From assembly GCA_049724395.1 (NCBI GenBank), contig JAUGWO010000189.1, positions 1-64,000 on the forward strand: 64,000 nucleotides of DNA. The letters are read 5' to 3'. Below the pieces are notes generated by a model, which was not told the DNA's origin, did no database searches, and saw only the letters and a list, made by a program, of their open reading frames with translations. A program made the position numbers and the translations under genes. Below, piece after piece: positions 31,620 to 44,249 of this stretch (positions are counted from its first letter, which is position 1; each line of letters starts with the position of its first letter). The stretch is from Spongospora subterranea f. sp. subterranea (Eukaryota > Endomyxa: Phytomyxea > Phytomyxea > Plasmodiophorida).

Positions 31620-34600
31620 ATGCGCACGGAAAATCGGGCGCGCAAATTCTCACAGCGGCACATTCAAATTAATTTCAAATTTGTTGACCCCACCGCAATC
31701 AATGGCGAGCCATTGTGGCCAGAATGGCTTCTGCAGGAGCTCAACTCAGACGATGACCTCGGATGGTTATGTTCATCAAGTGAGGACAATGATATGGGTC
31801 TAATATGAGGCTCCAGGCCTGGCCGGATACCCAATAAAAACAGACAAAGATCAGATGCTGCTGACAGGTTGCATCGTGATTATTTTTGCGACGGGCCCGT
31901 GTGCTGCAGCAGCGATTTCGGGCGTCGCTTCCGTATGCAATCGAATTTATTCAAGAGATTAATTGATCGGTGTCTGCAGGCAAACCCTTTTTTTGACCTG
32001 CGATCAGACGCTTGTGGCAAAATGGGGTTCAACAGTCACCAGAAACTCACTGCCGCTCTCAAAATGATGGCGTATGGCGGCTCAGCTGACTCTCTTGATG
32101 AGTCGATGCGAATGGGAGGCCTACTATTTTGGAGTCACTAAGGCAGTTTACTCGAACGATAATATCTGAGTTCGGCGAAGAATATTTGCGAGCTCCAACC
32201 GAAGTGGACATGGAACGCATCCTCAGGACCAATGCATGTCGTGGGTTCCCTGGAATGCTGGGCAGCGTAGATTGCATGCACTGGCGTTGAAAGAATACTC
32301 CAAATGCATGGTCTGGTCAGTTCAAGGGCAAAGAAAAATGTCCCACAATCGTTGCAGAAGCTGTTGCCAGCTACAATTTATGGTTTGGCATCTGTATTTT
32401 GACATGAAGGTTCAAATAATGACATCAACGTCCTAAATCGTTCACCATTTTTTACAAATCTAATGCAAAGCTTAACTCCACACATTGCTTATATCATCAA
32501 CGGCCACCACCAGAATGGCTACTTCCTGGCCGATGGAATATATCCCCTGTGGTCAGTGTTTTTCAAACGTTCCCAACCCTCAAAGAGCTAAGCACAAAAA
32601 CTTTGCTGCTGCCCATGAGGCTGCTCGGAAAGATGTCGAGAGAGCGTTTGGCGTACTTCAAGCAAGGTTCCACATCATTGACCGATGAACGGGACAATTA
32701 CATGCTGACAAACGATTATCTGCTCAATGACGCAGCATATTCTGGCATCGACAACAAGCTATTCTTAAGACAAGTAAATGACACGGGCAGCAATGCGTTC
32801 AAATGTCAATGTGAACCGACACAATGTAGTGTTTTTTTGGCCAAAAAAGTACTCTATCGGCAGGAACGCCTCGGTATTGGAGTAGCCAGTTGTAAGAAAG
32901 GTTTGGAAAAAGGATTGTATTAAGTAGAGAGAGGGAGATTTACGCATCCTGCGATCCGAAGCTTAGTTCGCGCTACTCGTTCAAATTGAGAGTTAGGTGC
33001 AATTTGTCCAGTGTATGTTGCTTGAAAGGTATACCAGGAAAGAAAGGATTGAAAAGAATCATGAGATTCTTGTAAAACGGAAGTGAGGGGACAAGTAGAT
33101 AATCGAACCTTTGAACAGCGTCAACAATTGGATACGCCTCTTTCTCCGGAATCGCCCATCTCAATGCGGGACCTTTAAAGGAAAGAACTGAAAAAGCCAA
33201 AGGTTCATGACATTGCTCGGATAATGGTTTGCGAAGTTCGCTGGGGTGAACTTGCGTTATTAATATAGACTATGACTTTGCAGAGGCGCCAGTAAAAATA
33301 CAGCGAATTGAATCTTCACGTGCATGTGCTAAAGTTGCAGAATGAGATATTACGTTGATGGTGGCTTTAAAGGAGTCTTCATGGATTGAATCCCATTCAA
33401 GAAAAGATATCGGAATCTTACGGGCAGCGAACTTGTTGCGTTTCTTTGCTCCAACCATAAGTTTTTCGAGTAATTGTTGAAGGGGCTGGATGAGCGGTTC
33501 GAATTCAGGAATATGTGAACTTAGCCACGTAGATGCACATATAAATTGCATTGAATCAGCAGCGATGCTTGGAACGGGCATGTTGGTGAATGCAGATATC
33601 CTCGAAGGACCATGACTGCAACCGTGTTCTGAATAGATTTTTCCACAATATTTGGCTTCAAGTAGGTAGAAAGAGCATCGTGAAGCGTTCAACTTAAGAC
33701 CAAATTCACGACATTGAACGGAAACTCATCTGATAATCAAAAGCAATGATTCTGGTGTTGGAGAATATGCCAAAAGATCGTCAACCAAATCAGAAGTTGG
33801 TTCATCGATAAACACTTCGGAATATCTGATCCATGCCACGCTGGATTGCGAAAACAGAATTGGTGTTTGCCTTGCGGTAAACGACACGGGATAACAATTC
33901 CGAACGGTGTCATCATGGATTGAGATTCTAAAGCACCAGCAATGGGAAACTACCAGAAACCCTTGAAAGCGCCAAAAAACGGGGTGAACGCGAGAGGTGG
34001 ATAAATATGTGCCAGTCATACTCAAATACGGCATCGGCCAAACCAAACGTTTAAGAAATGAATTAGGTACTTGCCGATCAACGACTGACCGAAGACTTCG
34101 ATTGGTCCCAGATTTATAAACGCAAAACTCGGGGGAGGCCCATTGAGAATGCGGGTTCTTGCACACAAATCCAAATTCAATGAGTTGGCGAAAATATCAA
34201 GACAAAAAGTCAGCATGAATAGGTATGTGTCGTCGGGGTTTGCACAAAAAAGGAACCGCGTCTTCCTTTAACTCTAGTATAACAGGTTCGACCTTGATCG
34301 GAGGATCTGGACCTAACGTGACTCGGAATATATGTCGAAATTCATCAATGTACTTCAAAAGATTTACAATAAATTCGGGAGGAGCAATGCGTGCAGCTTC
34401 CGTAACACGTAGATCAAGAGCTTCGTTGACCTCATCTTGATTTAAAACAGAGACACTGCTGTCATCGACGTCATCGAGTTCAAAATGTTCCGAACGATAT
34501 AAAAATATCAGTGGTATCAGTGACCTGATAACCTGTTTTTCCCAGCTCGCAGAGTTGCTATTCAACATCAATTCCCAAACATAGAAGTGACGGACGACCT

Positions 34601-35370
34601 AAAAGTACTTCCGGAATACCACAATTTAGAACATGAACCCAATGGTTGTGGACAGTGACAGGACCGGCAATAGTGTGGATCACGATGTCAACCAGGATAA
34701 GAGATAATGATTTGTTGATGGCTCCGTCAGCGATGTTAAATCGTACATGTTCCTTACGAATTTGAGGGGCTACCATCACGTAAGTGATTCCATGTATTAT
34801 CGCCAATGACGGTATGATCAGCACCGTCATCAATGGCTGTGGAAGGTCTGTATGATGTAGTACCTGCAATAATCTCAACGGACTCAATAACCTTGATGGT
34901 GGCATTGTTGTCAACATACAATATTATATAATAGAGATAAATTAATTACATCTCGAAGTGGGGCCGATTGAAGTTGATGCGCTTCATGGCAGCATTTTAT
35001 CTGGTGACATCTGTAGTGTACCTGTCTCATAAAGAAAGGAATGATATGATGGACTAACGCGAGTATGGCGTTGATTCTGACGATGTGATGATTGAAAGTA
35101 CCGAGGCGTTCCTGCCGATAGAGCACTTTTGGCCAAAAAACACTATGGTGGTTGATGTGCGGGAAGACAACATTCCATGGTGTTTTTTGGCCAAAAGTAC
35201 TCTATTGCAGAGCCGTCTCGGTACTGGAGTAGCCAGTTGTAAGAAAGGGTTTGGAAAAAAGGATTGTATTAAATAGAGAGAGGGAGATTCAGGCATCCTG
35301 CGATCCGAAACTTACTACACACAAGCAGTTACAAGGTGATCTTGTCGAACATTTGTGGGCTCTACACGGC
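31620..35370 (+). pseudogene. PIF/Harbinger transposase, split by a nested element
   Basis: Plus-strand frames match the long Harbinger transposase type. N-terminal acidic DDLGWLCSSSEDN lies near 31755-31795, then SRPGRIPNKN and DFGRRFRMQSNLF with a QKLTAALKMMAYG block (31869-32120). FGEEYLRAPTEVDMER and RGFPGMLGSVDCMHW (first catalytic Asp) lie near 32170-32285, NDINVLN-like near 32420, and a C-terminal AHEAARKDVERAFGVLQARF block (with the third acidic residue) at 32610-32670. Three or more frame changes are present. The last codons (LQGDLVEHLWALHG) reappear at 35327-35368, after the nested gypsy fossil at 32825-35319. Together with the minus-strand frame at 35684-36072 it is the remains of one Harbinger element; its terminal repeats were not found. 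Confidence 0.85.
32825..35319 (-). mobile_element. Ty3/gypsy fossil nested in the Harbinger gene
   Basis: About 2.5 kb, reading on the minus strand. LTR-like ends at about 32825-32970 and 35178-35319 share gtactctat, tggagtagccagttgtaag and ggattgtatta, with outer tips TGTAGT and ACTACA. A 5-bp duplication, cacaa, flanks it (32820-32824 and 35320-35324). Parts from right to left: protease region about 34560-34910, reverse transcriptase about 33650-34450, RNase H about 33000-33400 (EKEAYPIVDAVQRFDYLL). No integrase was seen. It is broken, with many breaks, and short. It splits the host transposase gene, so it is younger than the Harbinger element. A hairpin-forming inverted repeat lies next to its right LTR (about 35099-35222). 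Confidence 0.88.
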
Positions 35371-35683
35371 GATCGTGACGAATAAACGACGGATAATTTC
35401 AATATGTGCAGGATTAGCTATGCGCATGCGCCAGACGAATTCCAAAATATTCTGCCTCATTAAACAGGAGAGAAAAAACCAAGTGTATATAGATCGATGT
35501 TTTAAAGCGAGTCCGATTGCTTGTTGCGAAGACGCTTCATGGACTCTTGACGCTTCAGATTAAAAAATTCTTTGCTCAGATCGGAGTCGATCCATGGCAA
35601 ACAACGTAATGCCTATTTGATTCTTAAAAAGCCTGTCCTTTTCTTCTGCAGCCAACACCGAACGATCGCGTTGCAAATTTATG
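35371..35683. other. Spacer between Harbinger parts
   Basis: Noncoding stretch between the transposase 3' end and the convergent accessory frame; no other signal was seen. Confidence 0.4.
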
Positions 35684-36072
35684 TCAGGAGGCGTTTTTCA
35701 GTTCCCCGGCAGCTAATTTTGCCTTCTTGTTACTAATTAGTCGCTGTGGAGTGCTGTGGGTTTCCGTATTGTCGCTGGACTGTTGTGATGGACGAAATTC
35801 GACTGTCTTCTTTCCTAACAGATTGGTGTAGGAGCACCATTTTGGAGATTTGCGTAGAAGTTCCCACAAACTCATTGAGGTGAAAGCAAGATTGTTTTGG
35901 ACATGTCTTCAAAGCGACACAAGGCTTCTTTTGTGTAGTCTTCTGGAGACAAGCCGGAGTGCTCCTCATTGTGTACACGCTGGTAAAATTTCAAAACCAC
36001 CTGGAATGCAATGATGACGCTGTACTGTAATCGGAGCCGTTGGTTCAATCCCCATATTGAACCGGTCTTCAA
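35684..36072 (-). pseudogene. Harbinger accessory (Myb/NAM-associated-like) protein, C-terminal part
   Basis: Two minus-strand frames in sequence read FYQRVHNEEHSGLSPEDYT ... ALCRFEDMSK, then LWELLRKSPKWCSY and a basic tail (NKKAKLAAGE). The pattern of a helical block, then WxxLRxxPKW, is that of plant- and oomycete-type Harbinger second proteins, which help the transposase bind DNA. One frame change joins the pieces. The N-terminal Myb part is missing, cut off by the minisatellite that starts at 36089. Confidence 0.65.
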
Positions 36073-36088
36073 CCCTGGACAAAATGTC

Positions 36089-38370
36089 CTCCGTTTACAT
36101 TGCCACCAACAACGACGACGTTTCCTCAGTTTACATTGCCACCAACAACGACGACGTTTCCTCAGTTTACATTGCCACCAACAACGACGACGTTTCCTCA
36201 GTTTGCATTGCCACCAACAACGACGACGTTTCCTCAGTTTACATTGCCACCAACAACGACGACGTTTCCTCAGTTTACATTGCCACCAACAACGACGACG
36301 TTTCCTCCCGTTTACATTGCCACCAACAACGACGACGTTTCCTCCCTTTACATTGCCACCAACAACGACGACGTTTCCTCAGTTTACATTGCCACCAACA
36401 ACGACGACGTTTCCTCAGTTTACATTGCCACCAACAACGACGACGTTTCCTCAGTTTACATTGCCACCAACAATGACGACGTTTCCTCCCTTTACATTGC
36501 CACCAACAACGACGACGTTTACATTGCCACCAACAACGACGACGTTTACATTGCCACCAACAACGACGACGTTTCCTCAGTTTACATTGCCACCAACAAC
36601 GACGACGTTTCCTCAGTTTACATTGCCACCAACAACGACGACGTTTCCTCAGTTTACATTGCCACCAACAACGACGACGTTTCCTCAGTTTACATTGCCA
36701 CCAACAACGACGACGTTTCCTCAGTTTACATTGCCACCAACAACGACGACGTTTCCTCCGTTTACATTGCCACCAACAACGACGACGTTTCCTCAGTTTA
36801 CATTGCCACCAACAACGACGACGTTTCCTCAGTTTACATTGCCACCAACAACGACGACGTTTCCTCAGTTTACATTGCCACCAACAACGACGACGTTTCC
36901 TCAGTTTACATTGCCACCAACAACGACGACGTTTCCTCAGTTTACATTGCCACCAACAACGACGACGTTTCCTCAGTTTACATTGCCACCAACAACGACG
37001 ACGTTTCCTCAGTTTACATTGCCACCAACAACGACGACGTTTACATTGCCACCAACAACGACGACGTTTCCTCAGTTTACATTGCCACCAACAACGACGA
37101 CGTTTCCTCAGTTTACATTGCCACCAACAACGACGACGTTTCCTCAGTTTACATTGCCACCAACAACGACGACGTTTCCTCCGTTTACATTGCCACCAAC
37201 AACGACGACGTTTCCTCCGTTTACATTGCCACCAACAACGACGACGTTTCCTCCATTGCCACCAACAACGACGACGTTTCCTCAGTTTACATTGCCACCA
37301 ACAACGACGACGTTTCCTCAGTTTACATTGCCACCAACAACGACGACGTTTCCTCAGTTTACATTGCCACCAACAACGACGACGTTTCCTCCCTTTACAT
37401 TGCCACCAACAACGACGACGTTTCCTCAGTTTACATTGCCACCAACAACGACGACGTTTCCTCAGTTTACATTGCCACCAACAACGACGACGTTTCCTCC
37501 CAGTTTACATTGCCACCAACAACGACGACGTTTCCTCAGTTTACATTGCCACCAACAACGACGACGTTTCCTCAGTTTACATTGCCACCAACAACGACGA
37601 CGTTTCCTCCCAGTTTACATTGCCACCAACAACGACGACGTTTCCTCAGTTTACATTGCCACCAACAACGACGACGTTTCCTCAGTTTACATTGCCACCA
37701 ACAACGACGACGTTTCCTCAGTTTACATTGCCACCAACAACGACGACGTTTCCTCCGTTTACATTGCCACCAACAACGACGACGTTTCCTCAGTTTACAT
37801 TGCCACCAACAACGACGACGTTTCCTCAGTTTACATTGCCACCAACAACGACGACGTTTCCTCAGTTTACATTGCCACCAACAACGACGACGTTTCCTCA
37901 GTTTACATTGCCACCAACAACGACGACGTTTCCTCAGTTTACATTGCCACCAACAACGACGACGTTTCCTCAGTTTACATTGCCACCAACAACGACGACG
38001 TTTCCTCCGTTTACATTGCCACCAACAACGACGACGTTTCCTCAGTTTACATTGCCACCAACAACGACGACGTTTCCTCAGTTTACATTGCCACCAACAA
38101 CGACGACGTTTCCTCCGTTTACATTGCCACCAACAACGACGACGTTTCCTCCGTTTACATTGCCACCAACAACGACGACGTTTCCTCAGTTTACATTGCC
38201 ACCAACAACGACGACGTTTCCTCAGTTTACATTGCCACCAACAACGACGACGTTTCCTCAGTTTACATTGCCACCAACAACGACGACGTTTCCTCAGTTT
38301 ACATTGCCACCAACAACGACGACGTTTCCTCAGTTTACATTGCCACCAACAACGACGACGTTTCCTCCTT
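36089..38370 (+). repeat. 36-bp minisatellite, about 63 units
   Basis: Unit tttacattgccaccaacaac + gacgacgtttcctcag, repeated for 2.28 kb. Units differ mainly at the last bases (cctcag, cctccg, cctccc, cctcccag). A few are 27-bp short forms lacking the tttcctcag part (near 36520-36550 and 37040), and one near 37255 is trimmed. All three plus frames are open over most of the array, with 12-residue periods such as VYIATNNDDVSS and FTLPPTTTTFPQ. It lies between two transposase relics and its first unit overlaps the broken end of the pogo-type gene. The coding appearance is most likely a by-product of the repeat. Confidence 0.97.
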
Positions 38371-38800
38371 GGTCGCTGACTGTGAAAGAGATAGTAAAAC
38401 GCTTATGAGATGTCCCACCCTTCTTAAGGAGGACATTACGGTTTCTTTTGGTGATTATGGTCCATGACGGCTTGGTCTCAAAATATCTTAGGACTTGGTC
38501 CATATTGAAAATATTTTCGGCTTTGACCTCATGCAGATCGATTAAAGACTGAACTTGCTGGATGAACCCAGTACAGATCGCAGGTGCATCGACAGAAAGC
38601 TGGCGGCTGGATGTTTGACGTCGGCTTACAAAATTATTTCTGTTTTTGAAATTAGCGCACCAGGCGGGTGATGCACGGAACACTTCGCAGGCCTCTTCGC
38701 CGTCGAAACCGTATCTGCCCCCGCTGCATTCACTTTCGCCACCTTCTTGGTGCAGCTCCTTATAGACACGGCGAGCTTTGGCACAAATATATTGATTTTT
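38371..38800 (-). pseudogene. Pogo/Tigger-type DDE transposase, N-terminal part
   Basis: A minus-strand frame from about 38800 to 38371 contains ICAKARRVYKELHQEGG, then FRASPAWCANFKNRNNF, a CENP-B-like helix-turn-helix block. NIFNMDQVLRYF lies at the start of the DDE_1 catalytic domain, then KKGGTSHKRFTISF. In this family the NxDE/NMDQ block carries or adjoins the first catalytic acid. The gene stops where the 36-bp minisatellite begins (SDQGGNVVVVGGNV is already repeat sequence), and the rest of the catalytic domain is absent. Confidence 0.8.
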
Positions 38801-39488
38801 GACACGAAATCATAATGTGCTCCAAGAGCCCAAGACCCATATCCTTTTAAATATCCCTGCTGATTTAGGTACCATACAGGTCGGCAACAGGAATTTATAA
38901 AAACTTCGCGAGGCTAAATATAGATAGGTCTAGCATACCATTTAGCGTAACCGTTGGACAGACAGTGCGGGAACTCTACCAGACCAGTCTCGACCCGGCC
39001 AATTTTCAACAAATCGAAAGCTATTTATAGAACCCCTCTGGAATGAACTTCTCTTTCTGTTTATATAGAGTTTATGCACCAGTCGATTAAACCCACTTCG
39101 TCGAGGTTTACCAACCGAGCATTCCTGCGGTGAGCATGTAAACGAGTACAGTTCCCTTGTGATGCCCCGCTTACGAAGTTGGAAATGTACTGCTGCTGCT
39201 GCGGCTGCAAGACGACGACAAGGAAACTTGCTTGACGCAACAAACTAAGAACATGGGTCACTGTACCTCGTTGAAGATCTTTGCAGTTCAGATTTCCACT
39301 TCCGTGCAAGTCACGGGAGCGGCCAATGCAGTTTGAGCGAAATTAGCGATGAACAGATCAGGGATTGAGCATGAACAAGATAACCGTTCTGATATTCGGC
39401 CCTTGGGCCAAATTGTTTTGAAAAGGAGATACACAGGAAACAGTGACCGTTCAGTTTGCAGAAGAGAAGTTGAGCGGCGAAAGACTAC
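38801..39488. other. No gene recognised
   Basis: About 700 bases with one minus-strand 82-codon frame (39061-39309) lacking any known domain. Confidence 0.45.
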
Positions 39489-40231
39489 ATATGGCTAAGC
39501 AGCTAGAAACAATCAGTGCAAGAATGTGCGACGAGGACATTATGATGTCGCCCCAGCTGGGACAGGAACATGATTGTGAAACCCTTAATGGACATCCTAT
39601 TCGCTTTGCATTGCGATTAACGCTTGCCAGTTATAATTGATGAAAAGCGGATAGGATTTCAATTAAGGCAATCATTGAGTAAAGATTGTGCTCAGCCAGC
39701 ACACACCAACAGATGCCAAACGACTTCGCCAAGACACAGGTTTATCCAGAGCCTAATAGCGAAACGCTGTGATCGAGTTGGGTTGCTTCATCTAGACCAA
39801 CACTGTTATATCTGTCACGACCCTCATCCTTCTGAGAACCGACGAGAACATATGGCGAACAAAGCAGGGGAGAGATTCATTGGCTTTAGTCCGATTATGA
39901 GGAGTCATTTCTAGCCCGCCTGACATCATTACCGTGTTCCGCTACTCTCCAATGCACTCAACTCGCTCGTTTGTTAAGAAATATTTCAACTTTGTCGCAT
40001 TCAGGTTCTCCAGTAATGTGGTTGGGATACGGTTCACGCCCTTTGTTTTCTGAAAATGACAGACTCTCTAATTCAGATGATCAAACTGAGCTCAGGTCAA
40101 TCACGATTGACGACAGTGTTTGTTCCCAGACAAAAAATGTTCGTCCTTAGTCCACGGACCGAGGACGACTCGATCTACGCAGTCCGTGCGGAGATTATCG
40201 TTGACAATTTCCAGAATCTATTTCGGTTTCA

Positions 40232-41241
40232 ATGTTGGACTTGCTATTATTCGCCACTCTCACGACCATTGCATGTTCGTGTCCAGACAATGGACCCAAA
40301 ACAGTCCGCGCTCCCTCTTCACCATTATCTGTGTTATCTCCCCCGTTCTATTCCAATTCCGCTTTCTCCTTCGCTCAAGTCTCTCATGACCAGGATTCCT
40401 CACAAACTAATCTACCTGTCCAATCGTCCCTCCCCAGTACCGTTGAACCTCAACCAGCGTGTGCTTCTGATCAATCCTCCTTTGACCCTGACCAATTACC
40501 TCATGATGACATTTTTCACCAATTTAGTGACTACTCACAGGCCGATGCTTTCCACCCGACGTTGCAATTCAAAATAGCCATCCTCAAACATCGAATGGAT
40601 GTGTCCTTCTGCCACTATGTCGCCATAATCTGTGATGCCTATCACGATATTAGTTCAAATACCCAAAGTCTTTATCAGGATTTGATCAAACGTTTTCGAC
40701 TTGATATTGCGGAGGCGGAGAAAGAATTGTGTCAAAATTGGTTCAATCTGGCTGTCCGCTTGCTGCGACAAATCTATGGTCGTCTGCCTCGACGTGGTGT
40801 CGACGTTATCAAACGAGCACTCGCACAGCGTTTTGGTCCAGATAATGGCAATGTGATTTCTTTGGTATATCGTAAACGCTCTGGTAAAGCCTTTCAAAAT
40901 CTTGTGCGGAGAGTGAATGAACCCGACTTCCACATGTATATCATTTCTTGAATGCGTTTTTGACTCATTTGTCATCATTCCCCCTTCTTCTTGAATATAT
41001 CAGATCCAACTTTTCTCCTGACCAGCAACCGAGTGCCTACGTCCTGGACGATGCTGTCATGATTCATGTTCGTGGATGTCAGAACACTGCATTCGCCCGG
41101 CTTTGGAATAAGAGACATGAACTCCTATCCGAAAACAACAAATTCTTGCTCCAACTCCAACTTGCTTTCACAAACTTCAAGCTCCCAGATTGTCCAAACG
41201 ATAATCAAAGGTTGTCCATTGATAAACACTTAAAGTATTGA
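40232..41241 (+). pseudogene. SP3: SP-family gene with one frame shift
   Basis: It starts as SP2 does (MLDLLLFATLTTIACSCP) and keeps the same N-terminal 80 residues. It lacks about 13 residues after DYSQADA and differs through the middle (MDVSFCHYVAIICDAYHD). At about 40940 one extra base relative to SP2 ends the first frame at 40951. The C-terminal block then resumes in another frame from 40948 (FLTHLSSFPLLLEYIRSNFS ... ARLWNKRHELL) to 41241. Apart from this it looks whole, about 335 residues. It may be a recent pseudogene or an assembly error. Confidence 0.75.
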
Positions 41242-41522
41242 GTCAAATTTTGTCACAATATCGATTAAATTTCACAGAATGTGCAAAAAATTAATGTAGC
41301 CAATGGCAGGATGAAACCTGTATCAGACGAACACCAAATAATTAAACTACTCTGTAGCACTGCATCATCCTTTCGTACGAATTACGATTGATTGTCATAT
41401 CGCAATTACAGTGATATCGCTGCATTACTTGGTATAACATCAGTCCAGAAAACCCCACAACCGCTACCGCTCTCTTCTGGGCGATTTCGCGTTTGCAGAC
41501 TGCTTGAGCATTGTCCTTGCGG

Positions 41523-41886
41523 TCAAACGATCATTGACCGATGATTTCCAGTTGCAAGGATTGGATTTGTGTCAGAAGTATTCGACCGATTGATGACAAT
41601 AATCAGACTGGTTATGGGCGATAATGCTCTCAATAACGTCAATTGCTTCATTAGTGAGACCATGTTGAACATTTCCGGCAGCACAAAAACTATTGCATTG
41701 TGAAAATATTCGGTTAGGAAATCTGTTGAATAGAGGTCCATCGTTGACCATGATTACTGTACCGCCCTTGGGTGAACAAGATGAGACAAGATCAGTAAAT
41801 GAACTGTTATGACACACACTAATCTGATTTCCAAATTCTGTAGAGCGATTTAAAGTCATTTTTGATGATGTCGGGCCCGTTTCCAC
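41523..41886 (-). pseudogene. Convergent partner gene 3' of SP3
   Basis: The best preserved copy, 104 codons: METGPTSSKMTLNRSTEFGN ... GTVIMVNDGPLFNRFPNR ... AIDVIESIIAHNQSDYCHQS. Homologous frames lie 3' of SP2 and SP4, and a faint one near 56560-56640 (IETIVAHNQIDDSHPSVG). Function unknown. The repeated tail-to-tail placement suggests that the two genes were duplicated as a pair. Confidence 0.5.
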
Positions 41887-42145
41887 GTCGCATCAAAATC
41901 TGGAAATCCCTGCGATAATGTTGAAGAGTCAATAAATTTCGAGAAGGGGTTTGTTCGGGGACCCTCTATGGATCAATCGAATAATCTCGATCCTGATAAG
42001 CCATTTTAATCGCAAATCATTGATGAACGTTAAAAAAAAAATAGGCCTCATTATTGCTGGACTTTATTGGTTCCTGTTCCGAAATCACATCATTGACTGT
42101 AAAATCCGACACAGATTTATCGGAACACCCTTCATCATAATGATC

Positions 42146-44240
42146 TGTTTATTCCACCTATAGCGAATCCGAAAGCAATGAAGGAGTACCATTTTCGGTA
42201 TATCAGTTGCAGTCAACTTCCCACGATATCGATATCATTGCCCTCTTCGGCAAAATACTTTGAAGTTTAAAAGAATCTTAAACACTGACTCTCAAGTGGG
42301 TTTGGCTCAGGAATACACTGGGATTTTTTTTCAGAAAACTCTCACAGGAACAATCGGCAAAATCAAACATTCCTTGACGATTGCACGAGTTTTTTGGAAG
42401 AGATTTTCCCTCAAATTTGTCATGTGATCAAATTCTTTTTAGGCAAGTATTGCGCCAGGCGTCGTCGATACCTTGCGGCTGCATATAAGCGAACAGGAGA
42501 ACTTTAGGGTCGCATCATTGATATTCCAGCGTTGTTAGACAGGACTGCCTCAGTGTACTTGATTCTCGCCGTCGAACAAATCCTGTTCAATTTAAACAAA
42601 GTCTGGATTTCTATTTGACTGTCAACGGGTTTTCTGGTGTCTCGTTGAAAACCTATTCGGAAATGCATAACCGAACTGAAGTTCAAAAAGCAGATACGGA
42701 AAAAAGGTGTGTATTACGATGGGCATGATCGTGAAGATGTCCAGCTGTTGAACTCCTATCGAGCCACGTCGTACTGTCTACATTGACGATAAAATGGATG
42801 TTGCTATTCCGCCTGAGGATAGTAATGCTGTCCCCATACGCGTCATATCACGATCAGAGCATATTCTACACGAATGATATTAGTGATACATAATATGGTC
42901 GAGATGACGATCAAGAATTGCCTAAGAAAGGGGTCGGTCGCTGTCTCCATGTTTCTGACTTCATGTTTGAATCATGTGGATTTTTAAACACGGAAAATGT
43001 TTTCACAGCAGATCAAGTTTTAAAGCTGTGCAAGAGTGGGTTGCTGCCCCAAAATCATCGAAGTCGTTTGATAATATGCCCAGGCGACAATGCAGACCCC
43101 TGGTGAGATTGTGACCAGTTGCTTGAACAATGTAAACACACAATGGACTTTTTTGAGATCGCATATTCTGGAGAGATAATGTGTGCCATATTCGATTGCT
43201 TCAGCAATCATAAAGCATTTTTGCACATGACGCTCTCGTAGTGTCTCGCATGAACATGAATCCCGAAGGCAAACAGCCCTTTGATGCGCTATACTTTCTT
43301 CATTCCCGTTCACCAGGTTACCCGTTCACCAGGTTCGAAATATTTTGTCGTCGAAATGTGGCCATAACTAATTATCTACTGAAAACATTTAGCGAAATCA
43401 GATTGACCCAACTCCTGTTCCACGATCAATGGTCTTCCTGAACGACCGATCATCCCCATTTTGCGGGACAAGCAAAGGAATGTTGCGAGTTGTACAAGAA
43501 CGAGGGCTTCTCCCACAGCATGGCAAATGCATTGGTATTTGTAAAGACTACAAAACTAACAAACTTAAGAATCCAGAAATTCGTACATGCTGTTTAAGCA
43601 GAATTTTGGAGTTGGAAGCAGATTTTTCATCCGAAAGATCCGCTCTTGAACAATATTTCGTAGGACGTGGACAGCTATGAACATTCCTGCCAAAAATCCA
43701 TTGTGAGTTGAACTCAATAGAGATGGCATGGGGAAGGGCAAAGTTGTTTTGTCGCCAACAATGCGATTACTCGTTTCCCATCTTACGGAAAGGGTGCCAC
43801 AGATACTGGTTGAAATTGCATTAACGCAGCCAGTACAATGTGAGTTTGCATGTGTCCATCCTTCAGCGATCCGTCCTGATATCTGCAACTTTTGGAGGCG
43901 AATCACGTCAAAGCGACTTGATGGGGGGAAGATCGCGAAAATGTGGCAGTTTACTGTACAGCACTTTCAACCAGAAGTCGGTTTCTGATTGCCGAGCTTC
44001 GATCCGCAAGGTCAGCCTTTTCAAGGCAGTATCTGGGTCCATGGGTTGTGCAGAGACACATGAGGCCCTCTACTTGGAGTTTCGCCGCTTGAAGCCTTCG
44101 ATGTCAGATTCTCTGCGTCCGTCTTGCAGCTTCTTGCCAACAAGGTCATAATGCAGATTTAGACAGAGTACAATTTTCGGGTACATCGACCCTAAAGCCC
44201 ATCATCGAAAAAATCACTCCTCGCTGGATACAACTATTGA
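42146..44240. other. No gene recognised
   Basis: About 2.1 kb with short frames on both strands and no domain that I can name. The right part may include a lost N-terminal region of the DDE transposase that follows. Confidence 0.4.
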
Positions 44241-44249
44241 TGGTATAAT

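Larger units (their letters stand above)
39489..42145 (+). repeat. Segmental duplication, copy B
   Basis: The shorter partner of 27421-31456, carrying SP3 and the convergent partner relic. Identity is high over several hundred bases around the SP start (for example 40190-40560 with 29553-29930) and lower around the middle of the SP gene. Confidence 0.88.

Noticed and set aside
31440-31660. gggcagttagtctggcgggac as a Harbinger terminal repeat
   Set aside because: No inverted partner was found on the right side and no 3-bp duplication could be assigned.
36089-38370. Possible CRISPR-like periodic array
   Set aside because: Units are directly adjacent with no unique spacers, and the window is eukaryotic.
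36011-38467. Long open frames of 818, 759, 262 and 139 codons
   Set aside because: They are phase variants of the 36-bp minisatellite, all open because the unit lacks stops; no leader, domain or normal composition.
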